From Devosia sp. Root685 (GTDB taxonomy: Bacteria > Pseudomonadota > Alphaproteobacteria > Rhizobiales > Devosiaceae): DNA of 64,000 bases. Location of the stretch: NCBI RefSeq assembly GCF_001427875.1, contig NZ_LMHK01000005.1, positions 1 through 64,000 of the forward strand, in the 5' to 3' direction. The translations under genes were made by a program, and so were the position numbers. Positions within the stretch are counted from its first letter, which is position 1. Every line of letters begins with the position of its first letter. Shown here piece after piece: positions 40,545 through 49,298 of this stretch. The notes under the pieces are model-generated. The model worked only from the letters and a program-made list of their open reading frames with translations. It ran no database searches and was not told the DNA's origin.

Positions 40545-43500
40545 ATGGCCCGCGCCTATCCTCAATCGGACTACGCCGATACCGCTTTCGACCCCGGCGC
40601 CGGGGACTGGCAAGCCCTGCGCGGCGAGCTGGTCGCCTTGCTCGATCAGGTGGAAAGTCGCTTCGGCGCCGCGTCGGATGGAGGAGGGGTCTCCAACCGC
40701 GTCCGGCACCTGCGCGATCAGGTCGGCACACCCGATCCCGCCACCCGCCGCCGCAGCGAGGCTCTCCGCAGCGTCAAGCGCGCCGTCGATCGATTCAATC
40801 CACAGGACGATGAAGCCGGCGATCTCAACGCCGCCATTGCCGAAATCCGCAGCCGTCAGGGCGCCTCGATCATTTCCGCCATCGATCGCCGCCCCTCCGA
40901 CCTGCCCGAATTCCGCGAGCTATCGAGCCTTGTCTCGGGCATGGGCGATCGCCTCGGGCGCCTCGAAGGCCAGCTTCGCACCGCTCGCCATAGTTCTTCG
41001 GACGTGCACGAAGTCGCTTCCCAGGTCGAACAGCTCACTCAGGTCGTCGAACTGCTCGCCGGCGCCGTGGGCGAAACCGGCCAGGTCAAGCGCCTGGAAA
41101 CCCAGATCGGGGCTTTGGCCTCGATGATGAGCCAGGCGCCCAAGGTCGATCTTTCCGCCGTCAATTCCCGCCTCGACGATGTCTCGGCCACAGTCGCCAA
41201 GCTCGCCGAACTCCAGGCCCAGCAGATGGAGCGCGAGATCATCCGCGAGGAGCGCGCCGAGTTCGCGCCCAAGGGCACGCTCGAGCCGGCCATGGCCTCC
41301 ATCGAAGCCAATGTGCGCAGCGTCTATGATCGCATCGATGCCATAGAGCGGAACATGAGCATCTCCGTTGGCGATTTCGAACGCCTGACGAGCGAAATGT
41401 CCGAGGTCACGCAGGCCCTGCGCGATTCTGCCGGCAGCCCCGAACTCGTCGCCGCCCGCGTCGAAGCCCTCGCCCAGCGCCTGCAATCGGTCGATGGCAG
41501 CAGCGAGGATGTGCTGGCCCTCAAGCAGGACATTTCCGCCCTGCAACAATCCGTGCTCAAGGGCATGGAGCCGCGTTTCCTGCGCCTCGAAAGCCAGATT
41601 GAGGCGCTGTCCAGCAAGGTCGCCCCGGTCGATACGTCTGCCGTCGAAGGCCAATTGAAGCGCCTGATGACCCGCATGGACGAAGCCGGCGCCCAGCTCG
41701 ATGGCCTTGCCAGGCTCTACCACGATGCCGGCGACAAGCCCGATTTCGAATCTCTCGCTAATCTCGTGGCCGAGCGCACCAGCGACGCCATGAGCCGCAA
41801 GGCCCCGGCGCCGGTCGCCATGTTTGGCCCCGAGAGTCTCAAAACCATCGAGGACCGGATTTCGAGCCTCGTCCGCTCGGTCAGCAAGGGTCCCGACGCC
41901 GAAACGCTGGCAAGCCTTGTCGCCGAAAAGACCTCCGCCGCCTTCGCCAAGTCCGGCGCGCCGCTCCCGGTGCTCAACCCCGAAGGTTTTGATGCGCTCG
42001 AAAAGCGCATGACCGCCGTTTTCAACACTGCGGGCAAGGACACTGCCGAGCGCCTGGCCCGGCTCGAAGCCGCGCTTTCTTCGCGCAACGCTGCCCCAGC
42101 GCAGCCGCAGGCTGTCGCTGCGACAATGCGTGCCGAGCCAGTCGCCCCGACGGCCCAGTCCGCAAAACCCCAAAGCCGCGCCTCCGAATTCGACGCCGCC
42201 GTCGAAGAGCCGAGCACCGCGCGCCTCGATTCCATCCTCTCGAGCCTCAACGGCCAGAAGCGCGCCGATGCCATGCCGTCCAATCCGGGCGAGGAAGCCC
42301 CGCTGGTCGATCGCGGCTTTGCCGATATGCCCCAGCCGCGCGTGGCCGCCGCCGCTCCCCGCGCTGCCACCCCCGCGCCGCAACCGGCTCGCCCTTTGCA
42401 GGCCGAAGTGCAGCCTGCCTTCGATCCCGAAAAAGTCGATCGTCCGCCGCGTCCGCAGTCGAGCTTTTCTCAGTTCGATCGCGACGGCTTTGCCGCCCCC
42501 GCGCGCGCCGATGCAACCGCGCCGGCTGTTGAAGCGCCTGTCTCCAATACCAGCACCTTTGTCGCCGCCGCTCGTCGTGCGCAGCGCGCCCGGCAGGAGC
42601 AGCAGGTCGCCGAGCCCGCCACCGGCAATTCGTTGATCGGCCGCGCCCTGGCGCGTGTCCGCCCGCAGCCCAAGGCTGCTACTGAAGAAACCGCGCCCGC
42701 CCCAGCCCCCGAGCCCAAGGCGGAAAAGCGCCGCCCCCGCAAGCCGGCGCCCGAGGCCCCCGTCATCTCCGCAAGCGAGGAAGCCCAAGAGGTTCGTCCG
42801 AACTTCTTCGTGCGCAACCGTCGCACGCTGCTTCTCGCGGCTGCGGTCATCGCCGTTTCCATGCTGACGCTCAATCTCGTCATGCAGCGCATGCGCACGG
42901 CCCCCGCCGTCGTCCCGGCACAAGCCTCCGAGCCCCAGACCTCACCAGCCGCCATTGCAGTCGATCCGACCCCGGCCGCCGAAGTCTCCGAACTGGTTGC
43001 GCCGCGTGTCATCGACATGCTCGACGCCACATCGGTCGGTTCGATCAATCCGGGCGAGCGCATGAGCTTTGCCCGCGCCACGGAAACGCCCATGCCGCCC
43101 GCGCTCCTCGCCTCGGGCAGCACCGGCACGATCAAACCCGTGATCGAGACGCCAACGGATAGCGCGCTCCCGGCAACCGGCTCCATCGCCGCCACGCCTG
43201 AACAGTTCGAACTGCCCCCCGATGCCCTCGGTCCGCTGCCGCTGCGGCAGGCCGCAGCCGATGGCGATGCCAAGGCCCAGTTCGAAATCGCCGCCATCTA
43301 TACCGAAGGCCGCGCCATCGAAGCCAGCCCCGAAGAAGCCGCCAAATGGTACGAGCGCTCGGCCGCGCAGGGTTTTGTCCCCGCGCAATATCGCCTCGGC
43401 AATCTCTATGAAGCCGGCACCGGCGTCGAAAAAGACCTCGAAATGGCCCGCCTCTGGTACCAGCGCGCCGCCGAAGCGGGCAATCGCATGGCCATGCACA

Positions 43501-44060
43501 ACCTCGCCGCGCTCTATGCCAGCGGCCAGTTGGGCGAGCAGCAATTCGAAGAAGCCGGCCAGTGGTTCACCCAGGCGGCGACCCTTGGCATGGTCGATAG
43601 CCAGTTCAACCTCGGCATGCTCTATGCCCGCGGCCTTGGCGTCGACCAGGATTTCGAACAGTCCTACAAGTGGTTCTCACTCGCCGCCAAGTCGGGCGAT
43701 GCCGATGCCGCCAAGGCCCGCGACGACATCGCCAAATCCCTCACGGCAGATGCGGTCAGCCGTATCGGCGGCGAAGTCCAGACCTGGACCAGCCAGCCCA
43801 TCGCCCTCGACGTCAATTTTGCTCCCATCGGCACCTGGGCGCCCGATTTCGACCCCGGCGAAGCCATCGCCAACAAGGAAGTCGTCTCCCGCGTGCAGCA
43901 GGCGCTCAATCGCCTCGGCTTCAACATCGGCACCCCCGACGGCGTCGCCGGCCCCAAAACCGCCGAAGCCATCCGCACCTTCGAGCGCGGCACCGGCATG
44001 ACCGAAAGCGGCAAGATCAACCCGCGCCTGCTGGCAGTGCTGGGCAGCCAGCCGGTCTAG
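40545..44060 (+). CDS. podJ: PodJ-like polar organelle development / SEL1-repeat protein
   Basis: PodJ organises the new cell pole in alphaproteobacteria. The 1171-aa protein has a long cytoplasmic coiled coil (about 50-540), a Pro/Ala-rich linker (about 540-750), one membrane helix (about 764-782, RTLLLAAAVIAVSMLTLNLV), and then a periplasmic part. That part has Sel1-like repeats (about 896-1066: AKWYERSAAQG, ARLWYQRAAEAG, YKWFSLAAKSGD) and a peptidoglycan_binding_1 domain (about 1113-1168). Order and size fit rhizobial PodJ (Caulobacter PodJ is 974 aa). It is monocistronic. Confidence 0.9.
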   Translation: MARAYPQSDYADTAFDPGAGDWQALRGELVALLDQVESRFGAASDGGGVSNRVRHLRDQVGTPDPATRRRSEALRSVKRAVDRFNPQDDEAGDLNAAIAEIRSRQGASIISAIDRRPSDLPEFRELSSLVSGMGDRLGRLEGQLRTARHSSSDVHEVASQVEQLTQVVELLAGAVGETGQVKRLETQIGALASMMSQAPKVDLSAVNSRLDDVSATVAKLAELQAQQMEREIIREERAEFAPKGTLEPAMASIEANVRSVYDRIDAIERNMSISVGDFERLTSEMSEVTQALRDSAGSPELVAARVEALAQRLQSVDGSSEDVLALKQDISALQQSVLKGMEPRFLRLESQIEALSSKVAPVDTSAVEGQLKRLMTRMDEAGAQLDGLARLYHDAGDKPDFESLANLVAERTSDAMSRKAPAPVAMFGPESLKTIEDRISSLVRSVSKGPDAETLASLVAEKTSAAFAKSGAPLPVLNPEGFDALEKRMTAVFNTAGKDTAERLARLEAALSSRNAAPAQPQAVAATMRAEPVAPTAQSAKPQSRASEFDAAVEEPSTARLDSILSSLNGQKRADAMPSNPGEEAPLVDRGFADMPQPRVAAAAPRAATPAPQPARPLQAEVQPAFDPEKVDRPPRPQSSFSQFDRDGFAAPARADATAPAVEAPVSNTSTFVAAARRAQRARQEQQVAEPATGNSLIGRALARVRPQPKAATEETAPAPAPEPKAEKRRPRKPAPEAPVISASEEAQEVRPNFFVRNRRTLLLAAAVIAVSMLTLNLVMQRMRTAPAVVPAQASEPQTSPAAIAVDPTPAAEVSELVAPRVIDMLDATSVGSINPGERMSFARATETPMPPALLASGSTGTIKPVIETPTDSALPATGSIAATPEQFELPPDALGPLPLRQAAADGDAKAQFEIAAIYTEGRAIEASPEEAAKWYERSAAQGFVPAQYRLGNLYEAGTGVEKDLEMARLWYQRAAEAGNRMAMHNLAALYASGQLGEQQFEEAGQWFTQAATLGMVDSQFNLGMLYARGLGVDQDFEQSYKWFSLAAKSGDADAAKARDDIAKSLTADAVSRIGGEVQTWTSQPIALDVNFAPIGTWAPDFDPGEAIANKEVVSRVQQALNRLGFNIGTPDGVAGPKTAEAIRTFERGTGMTESGKINPRLLAVLGSQPV

Positions 44061-44148
44061 TCGAACGCCGGTTAGACGGGAATAGCAACACGACGCCGCA
44101 CCCTCCGCGTCGTCATTGCCGGGCCTGTCCCGGCATCCTCGGCATTCC

Positions 44149-44274
44149 CAGTAGCCCTCATCCTGAGGCGCTTTGCAAAGCCTCGAAGGACGGGGGCGTG
44201 TCCCGATGGTTCAGTGCCACGCCCCCGTGGTTCGAGGCTTTGCTGCGCAAAGCACCTCACCATGAGGGCTACTG
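44149..44274. repeat. Long inverted repeat made of two family B units
   Basis: The left arm CAGTAGCCCTCATCCTGAGG ... GGGGGCGTG is answered by the right arm CACGCCCCC ... CCATGAGGGCTACTG, giving a roughly 55-bp imperfect stem. Each arm matches the single units at 32627 and 39172. It lies between the convergent podJ and the glycine-rich protein gene and could terminate both. Confidence 0.8.
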
Positions 44275-44287
44275 CTAGGGTGCAACT

Positions 44288-45835
44288 CTAAAACCCGCCA
44301 CCCGTCTTGAACCCGGAATGCTTCCGCGTACCCGCGCTGCCCGTCCGCGGCCGCGAAAATCCGCCGCCGCTGTTTCCGCCGCCGCCCCAGCCGCCACCAA
44401 ATCCACCGCTCGACGGCTTCGATTTTCCGCCGCTTGATGACCCGCCAATGCTATTGTCCGGCCAATGGAAACCACCCTGATCTCCCCAGGGTGAGGAATT
44501 GCTGCCGCTTGAACGGCGCGTTGACGCATTGCCCGCGCCCCATTCATTGCCCGGGGCCCAGTTCTGGCTTTTCCGCCACTGGTCCCAATAGCTCGCCGCC
44601 GAAATGCCGCCGCGAAGGAAATCGTTCAGCAGGTCGCCAACCAGCTTGTCTTCCCTGAACGTCGAGCGCGGATCGTCAAAGCGCTGCTTCTTGAATTCCC
44701 ACTGGATGTCTTCGAGTTCGCGCCGCCGCGCGGCCAGGGTCTTGCTGCGCTCGCGCAGGTCTCGGCTTTCTTCTTCCTCCTCGCGCATGCGGGTGCGCGA
44801 TTCGTCGATCTGGGCAACGATCGTATCGTCCTTGCCGGTGCGGGTGCGGCGCGCTTCGGCAAGGAGCGTCTGGATATCTTCCTGGCCCAACGCCGCAGCA
44901 AGCGCCGCCGCTGCCGAAGCCAAAGCGGGGTCGCTGCCATTGGTCAGCGATTGCAGCGCTTCGCCCGCCTCGTTGCGCTTGTCTTCTGCTTCGACGATAG
45001 CGGCATCGATCGCCTGCACATCGGCCTCGGCCTTGGCCTTCGCCTCGCGCAATGGCCGCCCACCCGCAGCATCCGCCGCCTCATTGGCAAGGCTCACCAA
45101 TGCGGCTTCGGCGGCCTGCGCATTGGCTTCCTGCCGCTCGGCATGTTCACGCAGGCGCAATGGAATATCGTTGAGCATGGCATAATTGGGCCGTGCCTTC
45201 TGAAAGCCGACAAGACCCGCCACGAGCCCGTCGAGATAGCGCACGAGATTGTTGGCCTTATAGGCCGACGTGCCATAGCCGCTGTCCCACAGGTACATGA
45301 AGAGCGGGTCGTCGCGATAAGGCTTGCCCTTTTCTTCCCGGTCGGCTTCGGCCAGCCGGGTCTTTTCCATCGACTGGTCGGCCACTTCGCCAAGCGACTT
45401 CGCCGCGGCCCGCTTCTCGGCATAGGCCGGATCGGTTTCGAGCCGAGCCGAAACCTCTTGCAGCAGCGCGTCGAGCGCCTTCTGTTTTTCGGCAAGGTCG
45501 GCCACGGCATCGCGGCGGCGCTCGACCAGCGACACCCGGCCCGCTTCGAGGTCTTCTATGTTCTTTTGCGCCTGATCGACGGCCTTGCCATGCGATTTCA
45601 GCGATTCCCGTGCCTTGCTCTCGGCGGTTGAAATCCGTCCATCGAGTTCGGCTTGAATGGCCGGATCGAGACGCAGTTGCGCCAGCTGACGAAACAGCTC
45701 CGCTTCGCTTTCCTTGATCTTGGCGACGATTTCGGTCGAGCGCGCCAGCCGGCGGGAGATTTCGTCTTCCTCGCGCCTGATATCGCGCATCGCCTCTTCA
45801 AGGCTCGCCAGCGCCTGTGGGCCACCAATACTCAT
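44288..45835 (-). CDS. Coiled-coil protein with glycine-rich tail (515 aa)
   Basis: The first 390 residues or so are almost entirely charged heptad-like helix (REEDEISRRLARS, EKQKALDALLQEVSARLE, RTRMREEEEESRDLRERSKTL). A middle block reads YRDDPLFMYLWDSGYGTSAYKANN, and RGGISAASYWDQWRKSQNW precedes a Ser/Gly-rich low-complexity tail (GGFGGGWGGGGNSGGGF). There is no signal peptide or membrane helix. It starts 4 bp after the DUF6384-like gene and is the last of a three-gene leftward set. The YLWDSGYGT block is not one I recognise. The function is unknown; a scaffold or assembly protein would suit the architecture. Confidence 0.72.
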   Translation of the reverse strand: MSIGGPQALASLEEAMRDIRREEDEISRRLARSTEIVAKIKESEAELFRQLAQLRLDPAIQAELDGRISTAESKARESLKSHGKAVDQAQKNIEDLEAGRVSLVERRRDAVADLAEKQKALDALLQEVSARLETDPAYAEKRAAAKSLGEVADQSMEKTRLAEADREEKGKPYRDDPLFMYLWDSGYGTSAYKANNLVRYLDGLVAGLVGFQKARPNYAMLNDIPLRLREHAERQEANAQAAEAALVSLANEAADAAGGRPLREAKAKAEADVQAIDAAIVEAEDKRNEAGEALQSLTNGSDPALASAAAALAAALGQEDIQTLLAEARRTRTGKDDTIVAQIDESRTRMREEEEESRDLRERSKTLAARRRELEDIQWEFKKQRFDDPRSTFREDKLVGDLLNDFLRGGISAASYWDQWRKSQNWAPGNEWGAGNASTRRSSGSNSSPWGDQGGFHWPDNSIGGSSSGGKSKPSSGGFGGGWGGGGNSGGGFSRPRTGSAGTRKHSGFKTGGGF

Positions 45836-45839
45836 GCCA

Positions 45840-46778
45840 TCACCACCGGGTCACCGCGCCGTCCAGCACCGGCATCTGAAATTCGACATCGAGAAAGCCG
45901 TCCGATTTCCGGCCCACTTCATTGGCCTGGATAATGCCATCGTCGCGCTTGTCATTGGCCACGGCATTATAGACCGATTCCGGCACCCGCTGCCCCCATT
46001 GGGCGACGACCTCGGTCTCCCCGGTTTCTTCGTTGAGAATGGGCAGGCTCAGCGCCTTGCCATTCGGATCGATCGCTTCCACCACCAGATAGTAGTTCGT
46101 GGCATCGGTATTGATCTCGGGGAAGGTCCAGAAGCCCGATTGTTCGTCCGAGCGATTGACGACCCGCACCACATATTCCTGCCGCAGCTTGTCGCGCAGG
46201 GCCGTCAGGTCTTCGACGATCCCCTCGGCCCCGGGCCGATTGCCCTCCGCAGAAAAAGCTTTGCCCCGGCTGACCAGCGCCTCTGCCTGCACCACAGCCT
46301 GCTGCACCTTGGTCTCGTCGAAAATGGTTTGGTAGAGCGCGTCCATCTGCGCGGGCAGACCCTCGGTCAGTTCGACCTGGCTGCGGTACTCCTGCCCGGC
46401 CTGGAAGGGGCGATAGATGCCGAAATAGCCAACGCCCAGCGCCAACAGCGCGCCGAGCACCAGCAGCACCGGCCGCCCCCAGGTCTTGCGGCCGACATAG
46501 AGGCGAGCGAGGCTCGTCTTGAAACTTGGCGCTGGCGGGTCATAGGCAAAGCGGCTTTCGGCCAGGGCCGAAACGCCTTCCTTGAGAATGTGGTCGGGAA
46601 CCTCGATCCCCTGCTGGCGATAGACCTCGCGCAGGCGCTCGATCAACTGGCCCTCGCGGGCCGTGCCATCGAGTTCGCGCGTAACGAGATCCTGGCGGTG
46701 GCGGAGCGTGTCCACCACATCCATGGCCAGCATGACTTCATCGAGTGGGGCAGCCGTTTTGGCTGTCGCGTCGCTCAT
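45840..46778 (-). CDS. DUF6384-like single-pass membrane protein
   Basis: The 312-aa protein has a cytoplasmic N-terminal helical region (EVMLAMDVVDTLRHRQDLVTRELDG ... LIERLREVYRQQGIEVPDHILKEGV), one membrane helix (about 101-119, RPVLLVLGALLALGVGYFGIY), and an extracytoplasmic helical and beta domain with TNYYLVVEAIDPNGKALSLPILNEETGE. The arrangement matches proteins I recall under DUF6384, whose function is not known. It sits between the TelA-like and glycine-rich coiled-coil genes and would anchor the set in the membrane. Confidence 0.72.
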   Translation of the reverse strand: MSDATAKTAAPLDEVMLAMDVVDTLRHRQDLVTRELDGTAREGQLIERLREVYRQQGIEVPDHILKEGVSALAESRFAYDPPAPSFKTSLARLYVGRKTWGRPVLLVLGALLALGVGYFGIYRPFQAGQEYRSQVELTEGLPAQMDALYQTIFDETKVQQAVVQAEALVSRGKAFSAEGNRPGAEGIVEDLTALRDKLRQEYVVRVVNRSDEQSGFWTFPEINTDATNYYLVVEAIDPNGKALSLPILNEETGETEVVAQWGQRVPESVYNAVANDKRDDGIIQANEVGRKSDGFLDVEFQMPVLDGAVTRW

Positions 46779-46857
46779 CCTCTTTTTCTATTCCCGTCGC
46801 AATTATGCATAAATTCAGGGGATTCCACGTTCTTGCTGGTTGCGTCCCATCCTCGAT

Positions 46858-46927
46858 TGTCACCCCGGCGAAGGCCGGGGCCCATCTTGAGATTTCAGGA
46901 TGGATCCCGGCCTTCGCCGGGATGACA
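46858..46927. repeat. Intergenic inverted repeat, family D copy 1
   Basis: TGTCACCCCGGCGAAGGCCGGGGCCCAT and its partner ATGGATCCCGGCCTTCGCCGGGATGACA form two side-by-side hairpins in an overall inverted repeat. It matches 54125-54197 closely. It lies between the TelA-like gene and the DUF6384-like gene and could reduce read-through. Confidence 0.8.
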
Positions 46928-46965
46928 GTCAGAGAGCGTTGCCAAACTAGAGCAAGAGAAGAGTT

Positions 46966-48183
46966 TTAGTTCTTGGTTTCGAGCAACAGCGCATTGCCCT
47001 CGGCAGCGAGCGTCGCGAGACGCCTTTTGCCGTCTTCCACGGCATCGCGGATTTCGGCCGAGTTCTTGGTGGAAGCCACCCGCATCTCGTTGATGATGGT
47101 ACGGCTCTTTTCCTGGAAGTTGACGACGCTATCGACGAGCTTCTTGACGGCATCGGCGCGCACGGTCGGGCCATAGCCGGCCTTGACGGCTTCTTCCTGC
47201 ACCTTGTCGCCAATCTCCGAGAGTGTTTCGAGGCTCTTGGACATGCCTTCCTTCATGGCGTTCAGCGTCGCGGTCGATTCGTGCAGCCCGAACATGCCGG
47301 TGAACGAAGCGGAAAGCGCGGTAAGAACGGTTTCATTAGTCGAGAAGAACGAGATCGACTGCTGGTAGACGCGTTCCTTGGCATTGGTCGTCTGCATCAG
47401 GCGCGCCATCACCACTTCCGAAGTATTGTAGGAAATGGTCAGGTTGTCCGAGAGGTCCTTGGCGATCTGGTAGCGCTTTTCCTCGTTCTGCATGTCGCGC
47501 AGCTTTTCGTCGCGCGCCATTTCGAGGCGGGCGCGATCAGCGGGCGCCGTGCCGGCAAAGGCGGCCAGTTCATTCGACGAAGTCTGAAGAATGTTCTTCT
47601 TCTCTTCGAGGCGCTTTTCGGCGACCTCGAGCACTTCGAGCGCCATCACTTCGGACTGTTTTAGCGCGCCGCGGAAATCGCGATAGGCTTCAAGGATAGT
47701 CTGCTCGCGGTCGATCTGGTCCTTGGTATCCTTGGTCACTTCGAGATAGGTGTCGCGGATCTTGTTGAAGCGCGTCGCAATATCGCCGCGGCTCACCTTC
47801 ATCCAGACGTTGGACGCCCGCTCGAGCAGATCGAGCTTGTTGTCGGCGAGTTGATCCACCATGCCCTTGGCATCGTCGCGGATCGAGTCAAAGCCCTTGG
47901 TAATGTCCTCGTAGCGCTCGCCGATCTTCATGGCGGCAACCTGCTCGCGCACCACTTCATTAAAGGCGCTAGCCTGGCTCAGCGTCCGGCCGATGAGGAT
48001 GACGCGGGTTTCGTCCAATTCGGTGATCTGGCTCAAAAGCCCGGTGATCGGCTGCTCGCCCTGCTGTTCGGGCCAGATGCCAAGGTCGCGGATGGCGTTG
48101 ACCGCCTTGTCCAGGTACTGCAACGGCTTCTCGGCAATGGCCGGCGCGCTGGTCTGCGGGGCGGTCGTCACTTGGTCGGTCAT
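46966..48183 (-). CDS. TelA-like helical protein, possible toxic-anion-resistance family
   Basis: The 405-aa protein is almost wholly alpha-helical, with no signal or membrane segment. Its layout recalls TelA/KlaA: a start reading LQYLDKAVNAIRDLGIW, a central LEVLEVAEKRLEEKKNILQ, and a C-terminal ADAVKKLVDSVVNFQEKSRTIINEMR ... AVEDGKRRLATLAAEG. Membership is a by-eye resemblance and needs a profile search. The ATG at 48183 has AGGGAG 6 nt upstream; starts at 48186 and 48234 are also open. It is the first of the leftward set of three, 187 bp before the next gene. Confidence 0.6.
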   Translation of the reverse strand: MTDQVTTAPQTSAPAIAEKPLQYLDKAVNAIRDLGIWPEQQGEQPITGLLSQITELDETRVILIGRTLSQASAFNEVVREQVAAMKIGERYEDITKGFDSIRDDAKGMVDQLADNKLDLLERASNVWMKVSRGDIATRFNKIRDTYLEVTKDTKDQIDREQTILEAYRDFRGALKQSEVMALEVLEVAEKRLEEKKNILQTSSNELAAFAGTAPADRARLEMARDEKLRDMQNEEKRYQIAKDLSDNLTISYNTSEVVMARLMQTTNAKERVYQQSISFFSTNETVLTALSASFTGMFGLHESTATLNAMKEGMSKSLETLSEIGDKVQEEAVKAGYGPTVRADAVKKLVDSVVNFQEKSRTIINEMRVASTKNSAEIRDAVEDGKRRLATLAAEGNALLLETKN

Positions 48184-48429
48184 CATCTGCTCCCTGGCAT
48201 AGTTGGCTTGCGGGGCCGGCTTGTGCCTATGCACCCTAGATTGCGCGTGAGGACCCTGCTGACAATTGCATCCTCCCGTCCGCGCAACTATTTAGTCCAT
48301 ATTGGTGCGAAAAAGCCGCACGTAAAGAGTAGGGTTCGCCACCATGGAAAAGAGCAGTCTTGCCCAACCATTATGCCGTCTTTGCGACGGGGCCGGCGTG
48401 TCGCCGTGCGACATCGCAGGGTGCGCCTG

Positions 48430-48900
48430 ATGGAGTTCGGTGGACGCTATAAGATGAGTGCCCCGCGCGCCCGTGTCTGGGACGCGCTCAACGATCCCGA
48501 AATGCTCAAAGCCGCCATTCCCGGCTGCCATCTCATCGCCTGGTCCGGCCCCGAAACCCTCGACCTCGAGATCAAGGTCAATCTCGGCGTCATGCAGCCG
48601 ACCTTCAAAGGCGAACTGATCCTCTCCAATATCGTCCCCGCCGTGAGCTATACCCTCTCCGGTCGCGGCAAGGGCGGGCTCCTCGGTCTCGCCGAAGGCA
48701 GCGCCGATGTGTCGCTCGCCGACCTTGGCGAAGACACACTCCTCACCTTCACCGCCAATGGCGGCGCCTCGGGCCAGGTCATGAAAATGGGAAAAGCCAT
48801 CATCGGCAGTTCAGCACAACGCATCATCGATGGTTTTTTCGAACGCTTCGGCACGGCCGCCGGCGTCGAGGTCACGCCCCTGCCGGGCGAAAATCCCTGA
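48430..48900 (+). CDS. CoxG-like SRPBCC-family protein
   Basis: The 156-aa protein begins MEFGGRYKMSAPRARVWDALNDPEMLKAAIPGC, the signature of the CO-dehydrogenase subunit G (CoxG) branch of the START/SRPBCC fold, with YTLSGRGKGGLLGLAEGSADVSL and a C-terminal amphipathic helix (AQRIIDGFFERFG). Members help membrane recruitment or cofactor handling of molybdenum hydroxylases, but none is encoded here, so the role is open. The frame stays open upstream to 47851, yet that is antisense to the TelA-like gene and is rejected. Confidence 0.87.
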   Translation: MEFGGRYKMSAPRARVWDALNDPEMLKAAIPGCHLIAWSGPETLDLEIKVNLGVMQPTFKGELILSNIVPAVSYTLSGRGKGGLLGLAEGSADVSLADLGEDTLLTFTANGGASGQVMKMGKAIIGSSAQRIIDGFFERFGTAAGVEVTPLPGENP

Positions 48901-49013
48901 GCGTTTACGGAAGCTTAACCATGTCCAAGTCCGCCCCGAACCGGCCTTAATCCCGCCGCCGCTTACCCTGTAGAGACAGTGCGTCCTTCATTACAATTTG
49001 TTTCAAATCGCAC

Positions 49014-49136
49014 ATGTCCACTTCCTCCCGCGACAGTCTCGCCCTCTACGTCATCGCCTTTGCCGCCGTGCTGGCCGTGCTCTATGCCGATGTCGATCTT
49101 GGCACCTTGTTCACAGCCATTCTCGCCCGCTGGTAA
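49014..49136 (+). CDS. Possible 40-residue single-helix membrane protein
   Basis: A 41-codon frame encodes MSTSSRDSLALYVIAFAAV and a hydrophobic helix (residues about 9-24), then DVDLGTLFTAILARW. It lies in the 398-bp gap between the CoxG-like gene and the second nucleoside importer, which otherwise shows only the importer's leader. There is no strong ribosome-binding site. The clean membrane helix with short polar ends suggests a real small protein, but conservation must be checked. Confidence 0.4.
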   Translation: MSTSSRDSLALYVIAFAAVLAVLYADVDLGTLFTAILARW

Positions 49137-49298
49137 GCCCGCCGTTGAGCAAATTAACGCCAATTTTTGACCAAGCGGAAAAATTTGACATCGTCCCCCT
49201 TGCTTAGGGCGTGATTGCACGATTTTATCGCCCTTCAGCGCATGCGGATAAACGAGGGTGCATTTCTTGCGTCCGCTGCGAGACAGGGAGACTAATCA

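Noticed and set aside
40920..42923. 667-codon frame antisense to podJ
   Set aside because: GC-rich codon bias in podJ keeps the opposite frame open; the peptide is Gly/Arg-rich with no recognisable domain, whereas podJ has clear domains.
44149..44274. CRISPR-like repeats
   Set aside because: There are only two units in opposite orientation, with no regular spacers and no cas genes; it is an inverted repeat.
47851..48429. Long open frame leading into the CoxG-like gene
   Set aside because: It is antisense to the TelA-like gene and has no family-like sequence; the CoxG domain begins exactly at the ATG at 48430.
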